Origin: Gorsachius magnificus
Taxonomy: Eukaryota > Chordata > Aves > Pelecaniformes > Ardeidae
DNA length: 64,000 nt
Direction: 5' to 3'
Assembly (NCBI GenBank): GCA_034008185.1
Contig: CM067082.1
Coordinates: 13,934,984 to 13,998,983, forward strand
Part shown: positions 11,557-24,320 of the stretch, one piece after another
Position numbering within the stretch: the first letter of the stretch is position 1
How the letters are laid out: each line of letters begins with the position of its first letter
Made by a program: the position numbers and the translations under genes
The notes under the pieces: model-generated
What the model was told of the DNA's origin: nothing
Databases searched by the model: none
Seen by the model: only the letters and a program-made list of their open reading frames with translations

Positions 11557-13879
11557 CTGCAAAAAGGAGGAATAATTATTCAGGAATTTCAGATTGGTAG
11601 AGAGCATAGATGAGGTAAAATGCTTTGCTGCAGTGTGTAGTGTGGAAATGGTTTCCAAATTGGAAATCCTTTCTGTATTTAGAGATGTCTATGCCACTCT
11701 GACCCATGATCTTCTTCATCACAGTCTGTGAGGGATAATTCACGGCTGTCTCCTTTTTCATGTCTTTTAAACCACAGAGGGGAACACTAATGTATTCCAG
11801 TTTCTCCTGCTTACTCTGAACCACTTTTATTCTCAAATTCAGCTCTGAATTAAAAGAAGGTATTACAGTTGTGACTAATGAGGAAGGTATATTCCATCAG
11901 CCAGCAACTAGATTGTTGGGAGAATACAGCATAAATATCTTCTTGATATATGTATTTCTTTGAGTTTGGGAGCAAAGAACACATAGTTTCTCTTCTGTAA
12001 TGCAGATATTACCTTGAGAGTGATATGCATCCAGGTCAGGAAGATGATGGACCCATTTTTCCCGCATCAGCCTTTGGTCTCTTCCACTTTCTTTAGAATT
12101 AGGGATATAGATAAAAAAATGGGAGCTTCATCACTGACTTGTGTGACACCAGTGTGTTCTCCCCATGAGGCGGTATGCATTTTGAGGCACATGCTTTGCT
12201 ATACAGCATTGTTTGGGCTGTTCAGTGACTGGGTCATCATAAATGCAGGCAAGACAAAGAAGTAAAACTGGGTCTACCAGAACAATGGACTTGTTTTGGA
12301 CTAACACGTATAGATCAATTTCTTACTACGTACACATTGTAGCAGGTCACAAAGTGGTTACTGAAGGAAAAATAAGCTTCTAATTTATACAGCTCTTGTG
12401 TTCTCATCTAGATCTAGAGGTCTGGGCTGTGACCTGGAAATCCCTGTCTGTGCTGATCCTGTCCCTGGATCATGCTTACTGGCCTCTCGTTCCAGGACTG
12501 GTTGACATCTGTTGGGCTGCATAGCTCTGACTTGAATCCCAGTGTTGCTCTGATGGAAGATAAAGCAATCCATTAAGGGATTTTATACTGGGAGTTCTTG
12601 GGAAGGAGATTTTAGAGTTAAGATCTATGGGATCAGTTTTTGAATGGATAAATCAGTCTTTTTACCGGTTGTGTTATTTCAGATTTTTGGATGCTAATCC
12701 AACACACAAGAAATCAAAGTTGTGCACACCCAGTTACATCTCAAATCGGTTAGATCTGCAAAACGCCTATAGACATATATTTCTGTGCAGCAAGTCAAGT
12801 GTGAATCTAAATGATATAATGCATTTTTCATGATCAAGTTCATAAACAGATCTAAGAGAAAAACTCTCTTGTGGGACTGTCTGGTATGTAGATGTGAAGT
12901 TGTAGTGGTCTGTTAAACATTTGAGATCAAAAATGTTTAAATGTAATTGTTCTGTTGCATTTGTCTGTCCAAATTTTGAATAATTCTTTAATGCATTTCA
13001 GATGTAATGTCAGAAAATATAGAGAAGGCTATTAACATGAAGAACCAAGAGATTTTTACAAGATACAGTGAAAGAAAGAAAAGCTGTAGGCTGCTACAGT
13101 GTTATGAAGGTTCACTCTTCAGTTCATGAAGTTCTGTGGGAAAGTGGGTCTGTACGTACAAAGACCATATATCTCTAAGCCCATGTTCCAGAAAATACAT
13201 GTTTGTATTTTAGTAATTCTGACAGAAACCATGACATCATCCCTGCTGTGTGAAGCAATATTTGTAACCTCTTCACACAGGCTGTTGCTAGAGGTTCTGT
13301 TTTCCCCATTGTTTAATTTGCAAAAAATAGATTGTACCAGGTTCATCTTTTTTTTCCTTCTGGCATCAGATGGTGCTTTCCCCTATGAGATACCTATTTC
13401 AGTGAAAAGCAATTAGAAAATGAGACACTGAATTTTTTTCAAATTTTTCCATGAGCTGTCAATATAGTCACTACTAATTAAGGTGATTCTGCACTATAAT
13501 GTCTTCGATGAAACTGAGTATTCTGTTTCATGATGTTCATCGTTCAGCTGGGCTGAATGTGGCTCTCACTTTCCACTGAACAAACACCGCTGAAGTTTTG
13601 TCTGTATTGCAGCCCCATCTGCCCCTGGTTCTGCATGACTGGAAATTTGTGCTCGTGTGAAGTCACGCTGGTATCAAACCTTTCCCAGTGGATACAACTC
13701 AGCATGGGTTTCATCCTGGCTAATTTCATCCATCTAACAGTTTGTTATCTACTCTAAGTTTCTGCTGCAGGCAGTGGAGACTGTGAGGCTCCTTTAGAGA
13801 ATGATTCATCCCAGTCCATAGCTAAATACCAAACACAATATGTTTAATATGCAGTTTTATATTTGTTAAATACTTTAAT
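11557..13879. other. Non-coding unique sequence
   Basis: The 11576-11836 minus-strand open frame immediately upstream of the possible exon has no recognisable motif and may be intron. Nothing else is supported. Confidence 0.5.
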
Positions 13880-14126
13880 GGGCACAAACTGAAACATAAG
13901 AGGTTTCAGCTGAATATGCGGAAAAACGTCTTTACTTTGAGGGTGACAGAGCACTGGCACAGGCTGCCCAGGGGGACTGTGGAGTCTCCTTCTCTGGAGA
14001 TATTCAAAGCCCACCTGGACGAAGTCCTGTGTAACCTGCTCTAGGAGAACCTGCTTTAGCAGGGCAGTTGGACTGGGTGGTCTCCCGAGGTCCCTTCCAA
14101 CCCTTGCCATTCTGTGATTCTGTGAT
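13880..14126 (+). mobile_element. CR1 LINE 3' fragment
   Basis: A short CR1 copy covers the very end of ORF2 and the 3' UTR: GGCACAAACTGAAACATAAG, GAGGGTGACAGAGCACTGG, GGAGATATTCAAAGCCCACC, GTTGGACTGGGTGGTCTCC, then the tail ATTCTGTGATTCTGTGA at about 14110-14125. This tail variant marks a different CR1 subfamily from the copy at 4580-5576. It is too short to encode anything. Confidence 0.95.
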
Positions 14127-14989
14127 ACTTCTACCTATTTTAGCCACGTTCCATTCTGTAGATCCTGTTTGTGACTGAATGTCCCCAAATGGGGCAAATA
14201 CAAGCTGCCAGAGTGCTCTGAGTGCCTGTCCCACGGGATCCCTGATCTGTCCCGGATCTTCCTCACACTTTCTCCACTGTACGTCAGCCCAGATGGGGCT
14301 AGGCTGTGGAAGTACAGTATGGATTCTCCTTTGATGGTGGCCCTTGAAACCTGCATGTGCAGTCCAAACTGCACCATGCCTGATCATGAGCACCGTATTG
14401 CTTTATTACATCCTCGCTAACATGTGCAGAGTACGACGTATAAATATAAAAAAGAGCGCTCAGGTTCTAGTCAAATCCTTAGATGATGCATCATGGATGA
14501 TTAGTGTAAGCTTTGCGTTTACATCATCTTGACAACATGTTCTTACTTACTATGTTGGAATGAAAGGATAGATCCAGCCTCCACATATGGGGTACATATG
14601 CTGTAAAAAGAGCAATTTCGCTGAATCGGCTTCGTTGAGTAAATTACTAAGGCATGACACTGATTATCTAAATGGGAATGCTAGCCTGAAAATTAATAAT
14701 GTAACTTTACAGGCTCATTTGCTGCCCAGGTGAATTTCACTAGAGGGGCTTCAAGCAGTGAAAGTGCACGTGCATGTGATATATAAAATGCACCTGTTGA
14801 AATAATGTTTCTTTTCCTAGATGTTATATTACAGGGGCATGGACTAATTTCACTTTTAAAAATCCTACCCCAATTTAAATGCCTTTTCCCCCTCCCCCGC
14901 TCTCCTGTTGATCTTAATAAAAATCTCTTCATTGAGGGAACTGGTTATTAGGGGAACAAATAAACTGCCTGTAGTCAGGAGTACGTATA
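14127..14989. other. Non-coding sequence with an E-box cluster
   Basis: No gene or repeat family was recognised. The part near 14720-14800 contains three closely spaced CANNTG-type sites (CAGGTG, CACGTG, CACCTG) in otherwise AT-rich sequence. Whether it is a conserved regulatory element cannot be judged from one genome. Confidence 0.45.
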
Positions 14990-15105
14990 TAGCCCTTTTC
15001 ATCCATACATCTCAAAGCAATCTACAGTAAGAGAGCATGGATCCCATTTTGCACATGGCAAAACCAGAAATTCAGAGACCAAAGAAGAAAGTAATTGCAG
15101 GATGC
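14990..15105 (+). mobile_element. MIR-like ancient SINE fragment
   Basis: The order TAGCCCTTTTCATCCATACA, ATCTCAAAGCAATCTACA, ATCCCATTTTGCACATGG, AGAAATTCAGAGACCAAAG matches the body and core-to-3' part of amniote MIR elements (CTTTCATCC..ATCTCAAAGCGCTTTACA..CCCATTTTACAGATGGGGAAACTGAGGC). It is strongly diverged, as expected for a tRNA-derived SINE that stopped moving before birds diversified. The left (tRNA-like) end is missing or unrecognisable. Confidence 0.65.
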
Positions 15106-16195
15106 CTAAAATACATTGCTGCTTTCTTTTTCAAGCATTGCTTTTATATAGAAGGTGTAACGCCTGTACGTAAATGCAATCGTGTAAACAGAGTTCCTTT
15201 AATGTGTGATATGTACGGCCAGTACTTGGGAGGAGCAAGAGAAACAGGAAAGAGTGAATGGGTTTTGCTTAAGTTTTGATTACTGTGGGTTCAGTGAGAC
15301 AATCCATTCCTTCCTCCTTCAATCCCTCTTTAGGAGTCTCACACAAGGCTGGTAAGAACAAATGGATTGCTGTCAGCAGCCCGTAGAAATTAAAGGGTAG
15401 TAGAACAAATTATTTTTCCACTTGATCTTTGAAAATAATTAATGCTAAAATTTTATTGCAACATGTACTTGTATCAGTCTTTGTTGGAAATTGTAATGCA
15501 TCGCATATGGTTTGAACGACAGATGTTGGTCCATTGCATTAACATTTTTATTGGTTTCTCCTCAGGGCTGATACTTCATGTTTCTGAAAGTTGCAGGATT
15601 GCCTCCACATGCAGAAAATGCCCCATCTCATCACCTATCCCAGGCTGGTAAAACAGCAGGCACATGTTAGTGGATCCGGCTGAGGGAGGGCAGGTGGAGA
15701 GCAATGGGAAGTCTCTGCTTGTTCTTGCACAGCAATTTGCTTCAGTTGCCAAGCTCTGTTAAATAAACAGCCTATGCACCAAGTAGGAATTTCACTTGTA
15801 CAAGGAAGCTTTTCTTTGAACCTTTCCAGGTGGGAATGTTTTCTAGTACAAGGCTCTTATTTAATGTTCACACTGCCCAAAGGCCACAGTCAGCACCTCT
15901 GTGCAAACTTCAGAAGACATAATCCCTGCCTTAAACACCTCATGGTCTGAGCACGCAGCAGTGCCCGACATGGAGTGGAGGGAGCCCGACGGATGCCACC
16001 AAGATGACAGGTGCCTGTCTTGCTAAGTCCAGTCACTTCCCTTATTAATTCAGTGAATTTACGTATTTACTTTGGGTCTCTGGTGTCTGGCAGGGAAAGG
16101 GCAGGAGGCTGGAAACACCAAGAATGAGGACATGGAGCAGGAGAGCACTGTCAGTGATGACAGAATATGAGGACCAACATGGGAGAGGAGATTGG
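15106..16195. other. Non-coding unique sequence
   Basis: No feature that I can support, up to the target-site duplication of the solo LTR. Confidence 0.6.
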
Positions 16196-16805
16196 AGCAG
16201 TGTCGTGGTTTAACCTGGCTGGCAACTAAGCACCATGTAGCTGCTTGCTCACTCCCCCCCTCCCTCAGTGGGATGGGGGAGAGAATCAGAGAAAAGAAAA
16301 AAAAAAAGTAAGACCCGTGGGTTGAGATAGAGACAGTTTAATAAGAGAGAAGAATAATAACAATAATAATAATAATGGTAAGAGAATATACGGAATATAT
16401 GAAACAAGTGATGCACAATGCAATTGCTCACCACCCGCTGACTGATGCCCAGCCCATCCCGAGCCGCGATCACTCCCCCCGGGCCGCGATCACACAGCCC
16501 GAGCTGCGATCACTCTGCCCACGACCGACTGACTAACCCCCCTGAGCATGACGTTCTATGGTATGGAATAGCTCTTTGGTCAGTTTGGGTTAGCTGTCCT
16601 AGCTGTGCTGTACTCCCAGCTTGTTATGCACCTGGCCGAGCAGGAGAAGCTCAAAAAGTCCTTGAGTAGTCTGAGCACTACTTGGCAACAACTAAAAACA
16701 TCAGTGTGTTATCAAGATTCTTCTAGTACTAAATCCAAAGCACAGCACTATGCTAGCTTCTGTGAAGAAAATTAACTCTATCCCAGCTGAAACGAGGACA
16801 AGCAG
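16196..16805. repeat. 5-bp target-site duplication (AGCAG) around the solo LTR
   Basis: AGCAG at 16196-16200 is repeated exactly at 16801-16805, directly flanking the TG...CA-type ends of the LTR. A 5-bp duplication is typical of class III (ERVL) and some other retroviral integrases. Confidence 0.9.
16201..16800 (-). mobile_element. Solo LTR of the same ERV family (600 bp)
   Basis: A complete LTR, beginning TGTCGTGGTTTAACC and ending GAGGACA, so on its coding (minus) strand it starts TGTCCTCGTTTC and ends ACCACGACA. It aligns end to end with the LTRs at 33781-34357 and 40086-40668 but differs at many sites, so it is an older or different subfamily copy. There is no internal retroviral sequence on either side, and the flanks carry a perfect 5-bp duplication. 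It therefore arose by LTR-LTR recombination that removed an integrated provirus. Orientation is taken from the two proviruses, whose pol genes fix the LTR direction. Confidence 0.95.
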
Positions 16806-18853
16806 AAACCCTTCTGCCAGGAAAACAAAGTCCCCATTAGTTTTCTAGTTTCCATCACCTGTTTTCAGAGGCAGAGACATCCACTGGAGTAGAGAACAAA
16901 GGTGACAGATGTCTCTCTTCAGCCTTGTTTTGACCCATGATAAATTTTCTGCTTCCTCCTTCTTGGAGGTCTGAGGTCTAAGGTCTTTTGGGAAGGCTGT
17001 GAAGAGCTAAGGGAGCCCAGAAGCACAGAATGATTATAGCCCACTAGCATGACAGGAATTAAGGTATCTGCAGAGACCTCACGTTCCTGAGCTAGTGGGG
17101 TTAATTGTTAAGTTTCCAGTCTCTGGGAGATGCAAACAGCTTTATGTTTACCCATTAAAGCACATTACGACCCATTCCTTTATTAGCTCATCAGAAATTA
17201 TTTCTTCTGCCTCTAGTATGACATCTCTCTTGCACATCTTCCATGAGGAATGCCACACAGAGGTGTGGGAACAAGACAAAACACAAAGAGATGAGATGGC
17301 GACGTGCCTCAGAGACCAAGCTGACCCTGGAGGCCACTGCCCAGCCCTGACTCCTCTGATAAAGAGACAACGCATCTGTAGATATGATCTCCAGTGCTGT
17401 CTTGAGCACTGGCTTCCGCAGCTGGTTAGGGGACAGCCACAGACACCTGCATGTAGGGCAGCCAGCCAGCCCATCCCAGCACTAGCTCATCAGCTTTCCT
17501 CTGGGACCTGTGAGACCTGGTTAATGTGGCCCGCATCAGTATTCCCAGACGACATTCATGCCCTGAGGGTGGTCTTTGCCTGCCTCTGTACCTCCACAGC
17601 ACAGCCATGAAGTAACCAGCAGAGCACAGCTTGGGGTCGTCTGCTCCAGACCATAGTGGGCAGTCAGAGTAAGTGGGATTCAGCCTGGGAAAGCCATTCA
17701 CCTCTTGGCTTTCCCTTTTTTCTCTTTCTTTTCCTTCTCCACAGGTAGGGATTTTATTGGAGGCAAGTAAGAGGTGAGGGAAAATAGTAAGGGCGGTCCA
17801 GTGGCTTCACATAAGGAGCTCCTTCATTACTGTATTGATGAAAAATGTTACTGAAGAGGCCGGCTCCAGGGGGTATATAAGGATAAGGATCTTAGCTGGA
17901 AGTCTGCTTCTTTACCGATTCCCAGAAATGAACAGAATTTAGGCAATAATTAAGTACATTCAGTACCGTATGTGAGAGCATATCGTAATACACAGAAAAG
18001 GGGACCTTGTTATGCTTCATGCTGCAGTGTCCGAGGCACTTCAGTTCAACACCTCTCTTTGCTTATTCACATCACATCAGAGAAAGAGCGAAATGCTACG
18101 TCAGCCCGGGGCCAAAAGTTATTGGCATTGATTTCAGTGCAGTTCTTTCATGTGGGAAGGGTGTGGTGACCTCTTGGCAAAAGCGCCCTGACAAACCTTG
18201 GGGATATGAGTTCAGCCTTGCAACACAGATAACATTTTCCCTCTCCCCTTTCCTTGCATCTAACCCAAATGTAAAAAAGTACCTGGATGCCGAGGGGTAA
18301 GGTGGCTGCTGCTTCAGTGGTGCCTGTGACCTTTCCCTCTGCAGCGTTGGCTTCTGAAACGGGCTTGTGTTTCCTGATGGGCTGTCTGGGCTCTGTCAGA
18401 CCTTTGACTCTCATGTTGTGCAGCGTGTTTTTTAGAACTGGTGTGCAGTCTCCTATATTCAGGACTGTCTTCAACTTCTCTGATATTTTTAAGCTGTTTT
18501 GTCAGGAAACTCCAAGCACCCGGTGGAGAAGGAGCTATAATTAAGCTCTTCTTTGCTGGTAGCAGTACTGGATGTTGGGATCACATCTGGGTTATGCCAT
18601 AATGGGACAATGTTGGCTGATTTTTTGGGGGATTATATACTCTTAATTTCTAAAAGTGTATTTCCATGTTACACAACCAGCAAAACCACCCCAGAATCTG
18701 TGTGGAAGTGGTTTACTGTACATCACAGACAGACTTAATTCATTGTGGCCAGGAAGAAGAGGCTGAAGGTAGTGATGGTCAGAAGACAACATCTGGATGA
18801 TCCTTAGACTTCTTCTGGCATATGACGTCTTTAGGGTGAAAACCGATTTTGCT
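16806..18853. other. Non-coding unique sequence
   Basis: The longest open frame (17095-17610, plus, 171 codons) has no recognisable domain, is overlapped by similar frames on the other strand and shows no gene context, so I do not call it. Nothing else is recognised. Confidence 0.55.
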
Positions 18854-19100
18854 TCATAGAATCATAGAATGTTTCGGGTTGGAAGGGACCCCTAGAGGCC
18901 ATCTAGTCCAACCCCCTGCAGTGAGCAGGGACACTGCTAACCAGATTAGGTTGCTCAGAGCCCTGTCCAACCTGGCCTTGAATGTTCCCAGGGATGGGGC
19001 CTCCACCACCTCTCTGGGCAACCCCTTCCAGTGTTTCACTGCCCTCATTGTAAAGAATTTCTTCCTTATATCCAGTCTAAACCTACTCTGATTTCACTTC
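18854..19100 (-). mobile_element. CR1 LINE 3' fragment
   Basis: Begins at its 3' end with TCATAGAATCATAGAATG and reads leftward-oriented CR1 3' UTR (GTTGGAAGGGACCCCTAGAG, CATCTAGTCCAACCCCCTGC) into the final ORF2 segment (CTCTCTGGGCAACCCCTTCC). About 245 bp long, 5'-truncated, non-coding. Confidence 0.97.
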
Positions 19101-21497
19101 AAGGGCGATTTGAGTCCTCACCCACCTAAATTCTACTAAATAGTTCCCCTCCAGGACATGATCCCTGATCCTCAGGCCAAGCTGCTCGTGCTCAGACTGC
19201 TCAGAGCATTTGATTCCTCCAAGGTACCATCTCCTCTGCTTTGCATTTGACTATGGGTCTCCCGTAGGCTCCACGTGGTGTCACCTAAGACAAAATTATT
19301 ATTTTGCTTATTCCCCCTGACCCCTTTCCCCAGTGTGAAGTTTCCATGAGAACTGTGCTGCAGCTTGCCAGAAATATGCTATGGGATGGAAATGAGGGGT
19401 TGCACTGCATGCCCTGGGATGCGACATGGAGGTGCACAGCCAGCTGACGAGCACTGCAGGACTTTGTAAGGCGCAGGAAAATGAACCTACTGCAGCCTTA
19501 TCCGTCACCCATTACAGGACCTCGATTCGGAGGGGTGCTTAGTTTCAACCATCTCCAGGTCTACAAGTCACATGATTTTTTCTAGCTGATTCACTGCAAA
19601 AGAGAGCCAAGAAGTAAACCAGCATTTAGGCAGTTTGTCTGATTGGCAGTTTGGAGTCCAAAAAATAGCTGGGGAGCTCTTACTTACATGAAGAGCAATG
19701 TAGGGAGAATTATGGATATGCCTATCCTGTGCACCAAGCAATGATTCAGCCATCCTGCAGGCAAGAGCTGGCTTGAGCCACCACGTTTATGGTGCAGCAG
19801 TGCCTGGACATCCCCATGAAAGTGATAGGGGAGCAGCAGGATCTCTTAGCTCAGCCTCGCTGCTGCGGCTGCCTGGTTTCTACGCTCAGCGATAGCTCTG
19901 GGTATAGGTTCTCACAGGCGTTCTCTCAGATGAACAGTACTCAACTTACTTAACTAGTGGTTCAGGCTCAATATAAAGACATAAAACCAAATCTATTCAG
20001 CCAGAGCAAACAGCAATCTAGCTCAGTATTTTGTCTTGGATGGTGCCAAATGGATGCAGCTAGGAATCCATATGAAATATCACAAAAATAGAGACCTTTT
20101 CTCAAATGTTCTTCCAGTCTTCAGCAATTTACAGCTCATCATCCTGCCAAGCCAGAAGCACCATCTGTATATTTAATTGCCTTTGATAGATTATGAATCT
20201 CCCCAGCCTCCTTGTGAAGATGTGTGATCTTTTGGCACCTGTCAAACCCATGGCAAGGAGTTCTGCAGATTAAACAGCTTCTGGTGTGAGGAAAAGTGTT
20301 CTTCATTTGGTCTGAACCTGCTTCCAGATAATTTCATTTTATATCCTCTATGTCTTGTGTGTATTCAACAGGCAGTGTATATTCAATCTGCACTGATCCT
20401 CTCCCTGATTTTGTAGGATCTCATCTAATCTCCTTCTTGTTGTCTTTTTCCAGGATGAAGACTGCCACCTCTCTTAGGACTACTCGTATAGAAGCTGCAC
20501 TGTGCAGCTTGAATGCCTTTTATTATCTTTTGTTATTCTCTTCTGAACCTTTTACAGTCTATTACATCTCTCTGTGGCTGGGATGTCAGGACACCACACA
20601 ACACAACTTTCAGGACACAGATGCATAGACACACATAGTGTCAGAGTGATGGATTCTGGTTTGCTTTTTCCTAATAATTCTTAGAACTTGTTTTTCTTTA
20701 TAACAGACCGTGGCACTGAGATAATATTTTCATGGAACTAACCAGTTATAAGAAAGCTGCTGTCTGCTCTCAAGAATTGGAAGATTTCTGCCACCAGCTC
20801 TAATTAGTTTAAAATGTCCTTTGCAAAATATTATTTTGACACAGGAAATGTGAGAAAATTCATTAGCAAATTCACATTTCTTGTACAGTAGAAGCAGATC
20901 GCTTAGGTAGAAAAGAAAATGACTAACACTAATCAAGCATCAATGCTAAACTACAAATTGTTGGAGTGTTGACACCTTGCAACTGAGGTTAATTAAGCAG
21001 CAATTAATCAAAACAGATTTCCCTGACTGTATTTCTCTCATCTTTTTCTAGGGGTATAAAATTTTGAAATTATTTGACTTGAAAAGGGGTGGTTTCCTGA
21101 GTGTTAAGATGTCAACTTATGACACATGGTTTTCCAACAAAGGCTCTTTATTTTAAACAAATGTACAGAAAACAGTGAAAAATAAACTCACAGACATTGG
21201 TTAAGAAGTGGGCAAAATACCGGTATGGCTCCTTTGAGTAGCTTCAGTTTGTCAGAAAGCCTGAACTCAGAAGTCCCATTTCTGCTATTCCTGCCTTTGA
21301 CACTCCTACCATGGCAGGCCAGGTGAGGATGCTTGACCCTGGGCCATATTTCTCTGTATTTTAAAGAAACTTTCATTGCTTGGTGATGGGAATGCGCTGC
21401 ACATTTGATGAAAATAAACTCACCTGCAAGGATGGCCATGCTGCTCCATTTGTGTCATGGATGAAGACAGAAATCCTTTTGGAGGGTAACCATGATC
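19101..21497. other. Non-coding unique sequence
   Basis: No feature that I can support. Confidence 0.6.
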
Positions 21498-21872
21498 CAT
21501 AGAATCATAGAATCACTTGGTTGGAAAAGACCTTTAAGATCACCAAGTGCAACCGTCCTTGTCCACTACTACACCAGGTCACTAAGCATCTCGTCAACCC
21601 ATCTTTTAAATACCTCCAGGGTTGGAGGCTCAATCACATCCCTGAGCAGCCCATTCCAGTGCCTGATAACTCCTTCAGTGAAGACATTTTTTCCTAATAT
21701 CTAGTCTAAACCTCCCCTGATGCAATTTGAGGCCATTTCTTCTTGTCCTATCACCTGTTACATGGGAGAAGAGGCCGACCCCCACCTCACTACAGCCTCC
21801 TGTCAGGCAGTCGTAGAGGCCGATTAGGTCTCCCCTCAGCCTCATCTTCTCCAGGCTAAACAACCCCAAAGT
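21498..21872 (-). mobile_element. CR1 LINE 3' fragment
   Basis: A minus-strand CR1 whose 3' end lies at the left (CCATAGAATCATAGAATCAC, then TTGGAAAAGACCTTTAAGAT). It reads back through the 3' UTR into the last part of ORF2; the complementary strand carries the [20 protein letters not shown] motif near 21800-21869. About 375 bp, truncated and without coding capacity. Confidence 0.97.
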
Positions 21873-23518
21873 TGTGTTTCGTTGTGCTCAGAGGGGCAGA
21901 GGTACCAGAATTAGATTTAACTCAGTGAATGAAGTCCACATATAAGCCTGCAGTGGTGCAAGCTTCCCTGGGAGCTGCACAAGCTACTTCAGGGTGTTTG
22001 CCAGCAGGATGTTTGCCAGCATTGTTTGTTTAATGCAAGTGCATGGGGCTACGAGCTGCCCTCAGACCTCAGGTCTGCCATGGGGACACCCCTGCAGAGG
22101 GGGACCTCTGGGGTACACCCTTTCACGCCAACACGCTCAGCAGAGCTCCTGTTTTGCCTCTGCCAGCTGGTGGCAGACCAGGAAGCTGGGTAGCCACATT
22201 AACAGGATGCTCAACCTGAAGCAATAAAGCCCTGCTGAGAAATAAGGTATAATAACTCGGAGCTGGCATTAGGATAATGCCACTATAGGGCTTCTGGGCT
22301 GCAGCTGGCTTGCATCCGGCTGGCTCGCAGTGTGCACCGGGCAGCACGCAGCTGCTGCCATTCTTTGCACATTGCTTGCATAAAAGGATCTCCCAAAAAG
22401 CTCAGAATTAGCTAAAGCTCATTGTAAGAGCTCTAATCACAGCTAGTTATGGTCTGGCTTTGAAAGAGCCCTGCTAGTTTTAGCTCAGAATCTCTGGGCA
22501 CTAAAGTCTCCATCTGTTCGTATATTTTCAACCTTTCCCAAGGGTACAGAGTCCTATTAACTTTTACCCAAAGGAAAAGGTTCCGCTGAGGATTTATGAG
22601 TCAGGTCTGCATGTGGGTTAAGTCCATAGGTCTCTGCTTCAGAGGGTCAGTTTGTGTGACAGGAGCTTTGCTCTGTTCCCTCATGGACTCTATCTCCACT
22701 GAGGGAACAGGTAAACTGAGGCAGGAGGCAGTAATTGGCATGGTGAATCAGTCTGACAAAATGCGACTTTATCTTGGATAACCCTGAATTTGCTCTTATC
22801 TTTCAGGCTTTCTATTGAACATAGAAAAGAATAAGGCTGTTAAACTGACCTTTTGAACCCATCTGAAAAGTTAATGTTGATTAGGTATAGTATCGTTAAT
22901 ATTACCATTAGCGTACATTAGTACCTCAAGGGTCTACCCAGGATGTGCTTACTTATGAAACACGAAGTTCAAAGCAGTCCCCGCTGGAGAGACCTCGCAA
23001 CCTCAGCCCCGGTTCTGCCTTTCAGCCTGCGTGGAAGGGAGGTTCTGCCTGCCCAGGTAGGAGTGTGTACCTGGGAACTGGGGACACATGGACTTGGGAG
23101 AGGGGCTGATTTGTGGTTACAGCCCCATCAGGAAGAATTTGAAAGACAGATGTTAAGAAGCAGCAAACACTGTGCAGAAAAATAAGTAGGAGCCATGTGA
23201 GGAGCACCTGCATGTCTGACACAGCTACAGCAACCTGATCTGGGGCTCCTCAGTGCTTTTTGTGCAGTTTTCTGACCTGTCTGGAAGCTTTCTAGGTGCT
23301 AAATTTATTGACTGCTATTTTATATATAAGCAATTGCAATTTGTAAGGTATTGTATGGTTTCCTGGGTGGTTTGCAAAATGAATTAGTAGGTTTACATGC
23401 TTAAAAAAAGCTCTTCAATTCAAGATATCTCCAGTTCTGTGTTTTTCTACAGAAAGCTTGTGCTGAGGGGCCAGAAATTCTGTCAGTATCCAACATTATC
23501 AGCCATATTTGAAATACT
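21873..23518. other. Non-coding unique sequence
   Basis: No feature that I can support. Confidence 0.6.
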
Positions 23519-23566
23519 GGTCTCCGGAGGTGCCTTCCAACCCTTGCCATTCTGTGATTCTGTGAT
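23519..23566 (+). mobile_element. Very short CR1 3' tail
   Basis: Only the last 48 bp or so of a CR1 are present: CTCCGGAGGTGCCTTCCAAC, then CCTTGCCATTCTGTGATTCTG. It belongs to the same tail subfamily as the copies at 13880-14126 and 63042-63346. Confidence 0.9.
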
Positions 23567-23860
23567 TGTCTTTAGAAAGTCTTGGCTGTGTTTACATGGC
23601 AATTCAGTGGCCAAGCCAGGGACTGGACTCTGGTGCAAGCAGCAAATTGCCTTTCTGTAAGGGACAGTTCTGCAAAGAGCAATTGCCATTTTACTTCCCC
23701 ACTTGGAAGCTGGTTTATTAGGGGGAAAGGCATGCGGAGGGCTGTAGACCTGTTTTCTTTTGCCCCTCTGCTCCCCTAGTACCACCCAGCCTGGAGTGCC
23801 TTTTCCCATTTTTGTGATGTGATGGCACAGGCCGGCTTCTCCCTGCTCCCTGGGAGCAGG
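23567..23860. other. Non-coding unique sequence
   Basis: Short interval between a CR1 tail and the split LTR; nothing was recognised. Confidence 0.6.
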
Positions 23861-23865
23861 GTCAC

Positions 23866-24054
23866 TGTTGTGGTTTAACCCGGCTGGCAACTAAGCACCA
23901 CGCAGCCGCTCGCTCACTCCCCCCCCTCCCTCAGTGGGATGGGGGAGAGAATCGGGAAGGGGAAAAAAGGTTAGAGCCGAGGGCTGAGATAAAGACAGTT
24001 TAATAAGAGAAAATAATAATAATAGTAATAATGAGAATTATAACAAAATATACA
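23866..24054 (-). mobile_element. Outer LTR, first half (split by the nested provirus)
   Basis: The start of a minus-oriented LTR: TGTTGTGGTTTAACCCGGCT at its left end, then the same order of C-run, GATGGGGGAGAGAATCGGGA, and AATAATAATAGTAATAATGA as in the LTR at 33781-34357. It breaks off at ...AACAAAATATACA (24054), where that LTR would continue with GAATATACAAAACG. The missing continuation is found at 29726-30091. The five bases before it, GTCAC (23861-23865), pair with GTCAT at 30092-30096 as the target duplication of the whole outer LTR, with one transition between them. Confidence 0.93.
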
Positions 24055-24320
24055 TCTATTTTGGGAACCATCTATTGGGAATTATGAATAATTACACGTT
24101 TTACTTTTTATCCTCGGAGAGCCAGCCTTTGGGGAAGTCACCTTACTCCATCTTCCCCTTCTTCTCTGAGCTAATTACAACAGTTCTTGAGAATGTTGAA
24201 TATCCTTGGGATGTTCCAACTAGCATGGCCCTATTGCTAGGTCTCCTGAATATAGTTCAGCTTTTACTCAGGGTTAGACTCCTACTTAAATTATATACCA
24301 TCCAAAGATTTATTCCTGCA

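Noticed and set aside
17095..17610. 171-codon open frame
   Set aside because: No recognisable motif, overlapping frames on the other strand, and no promoter, splice or neighbouring exon context.
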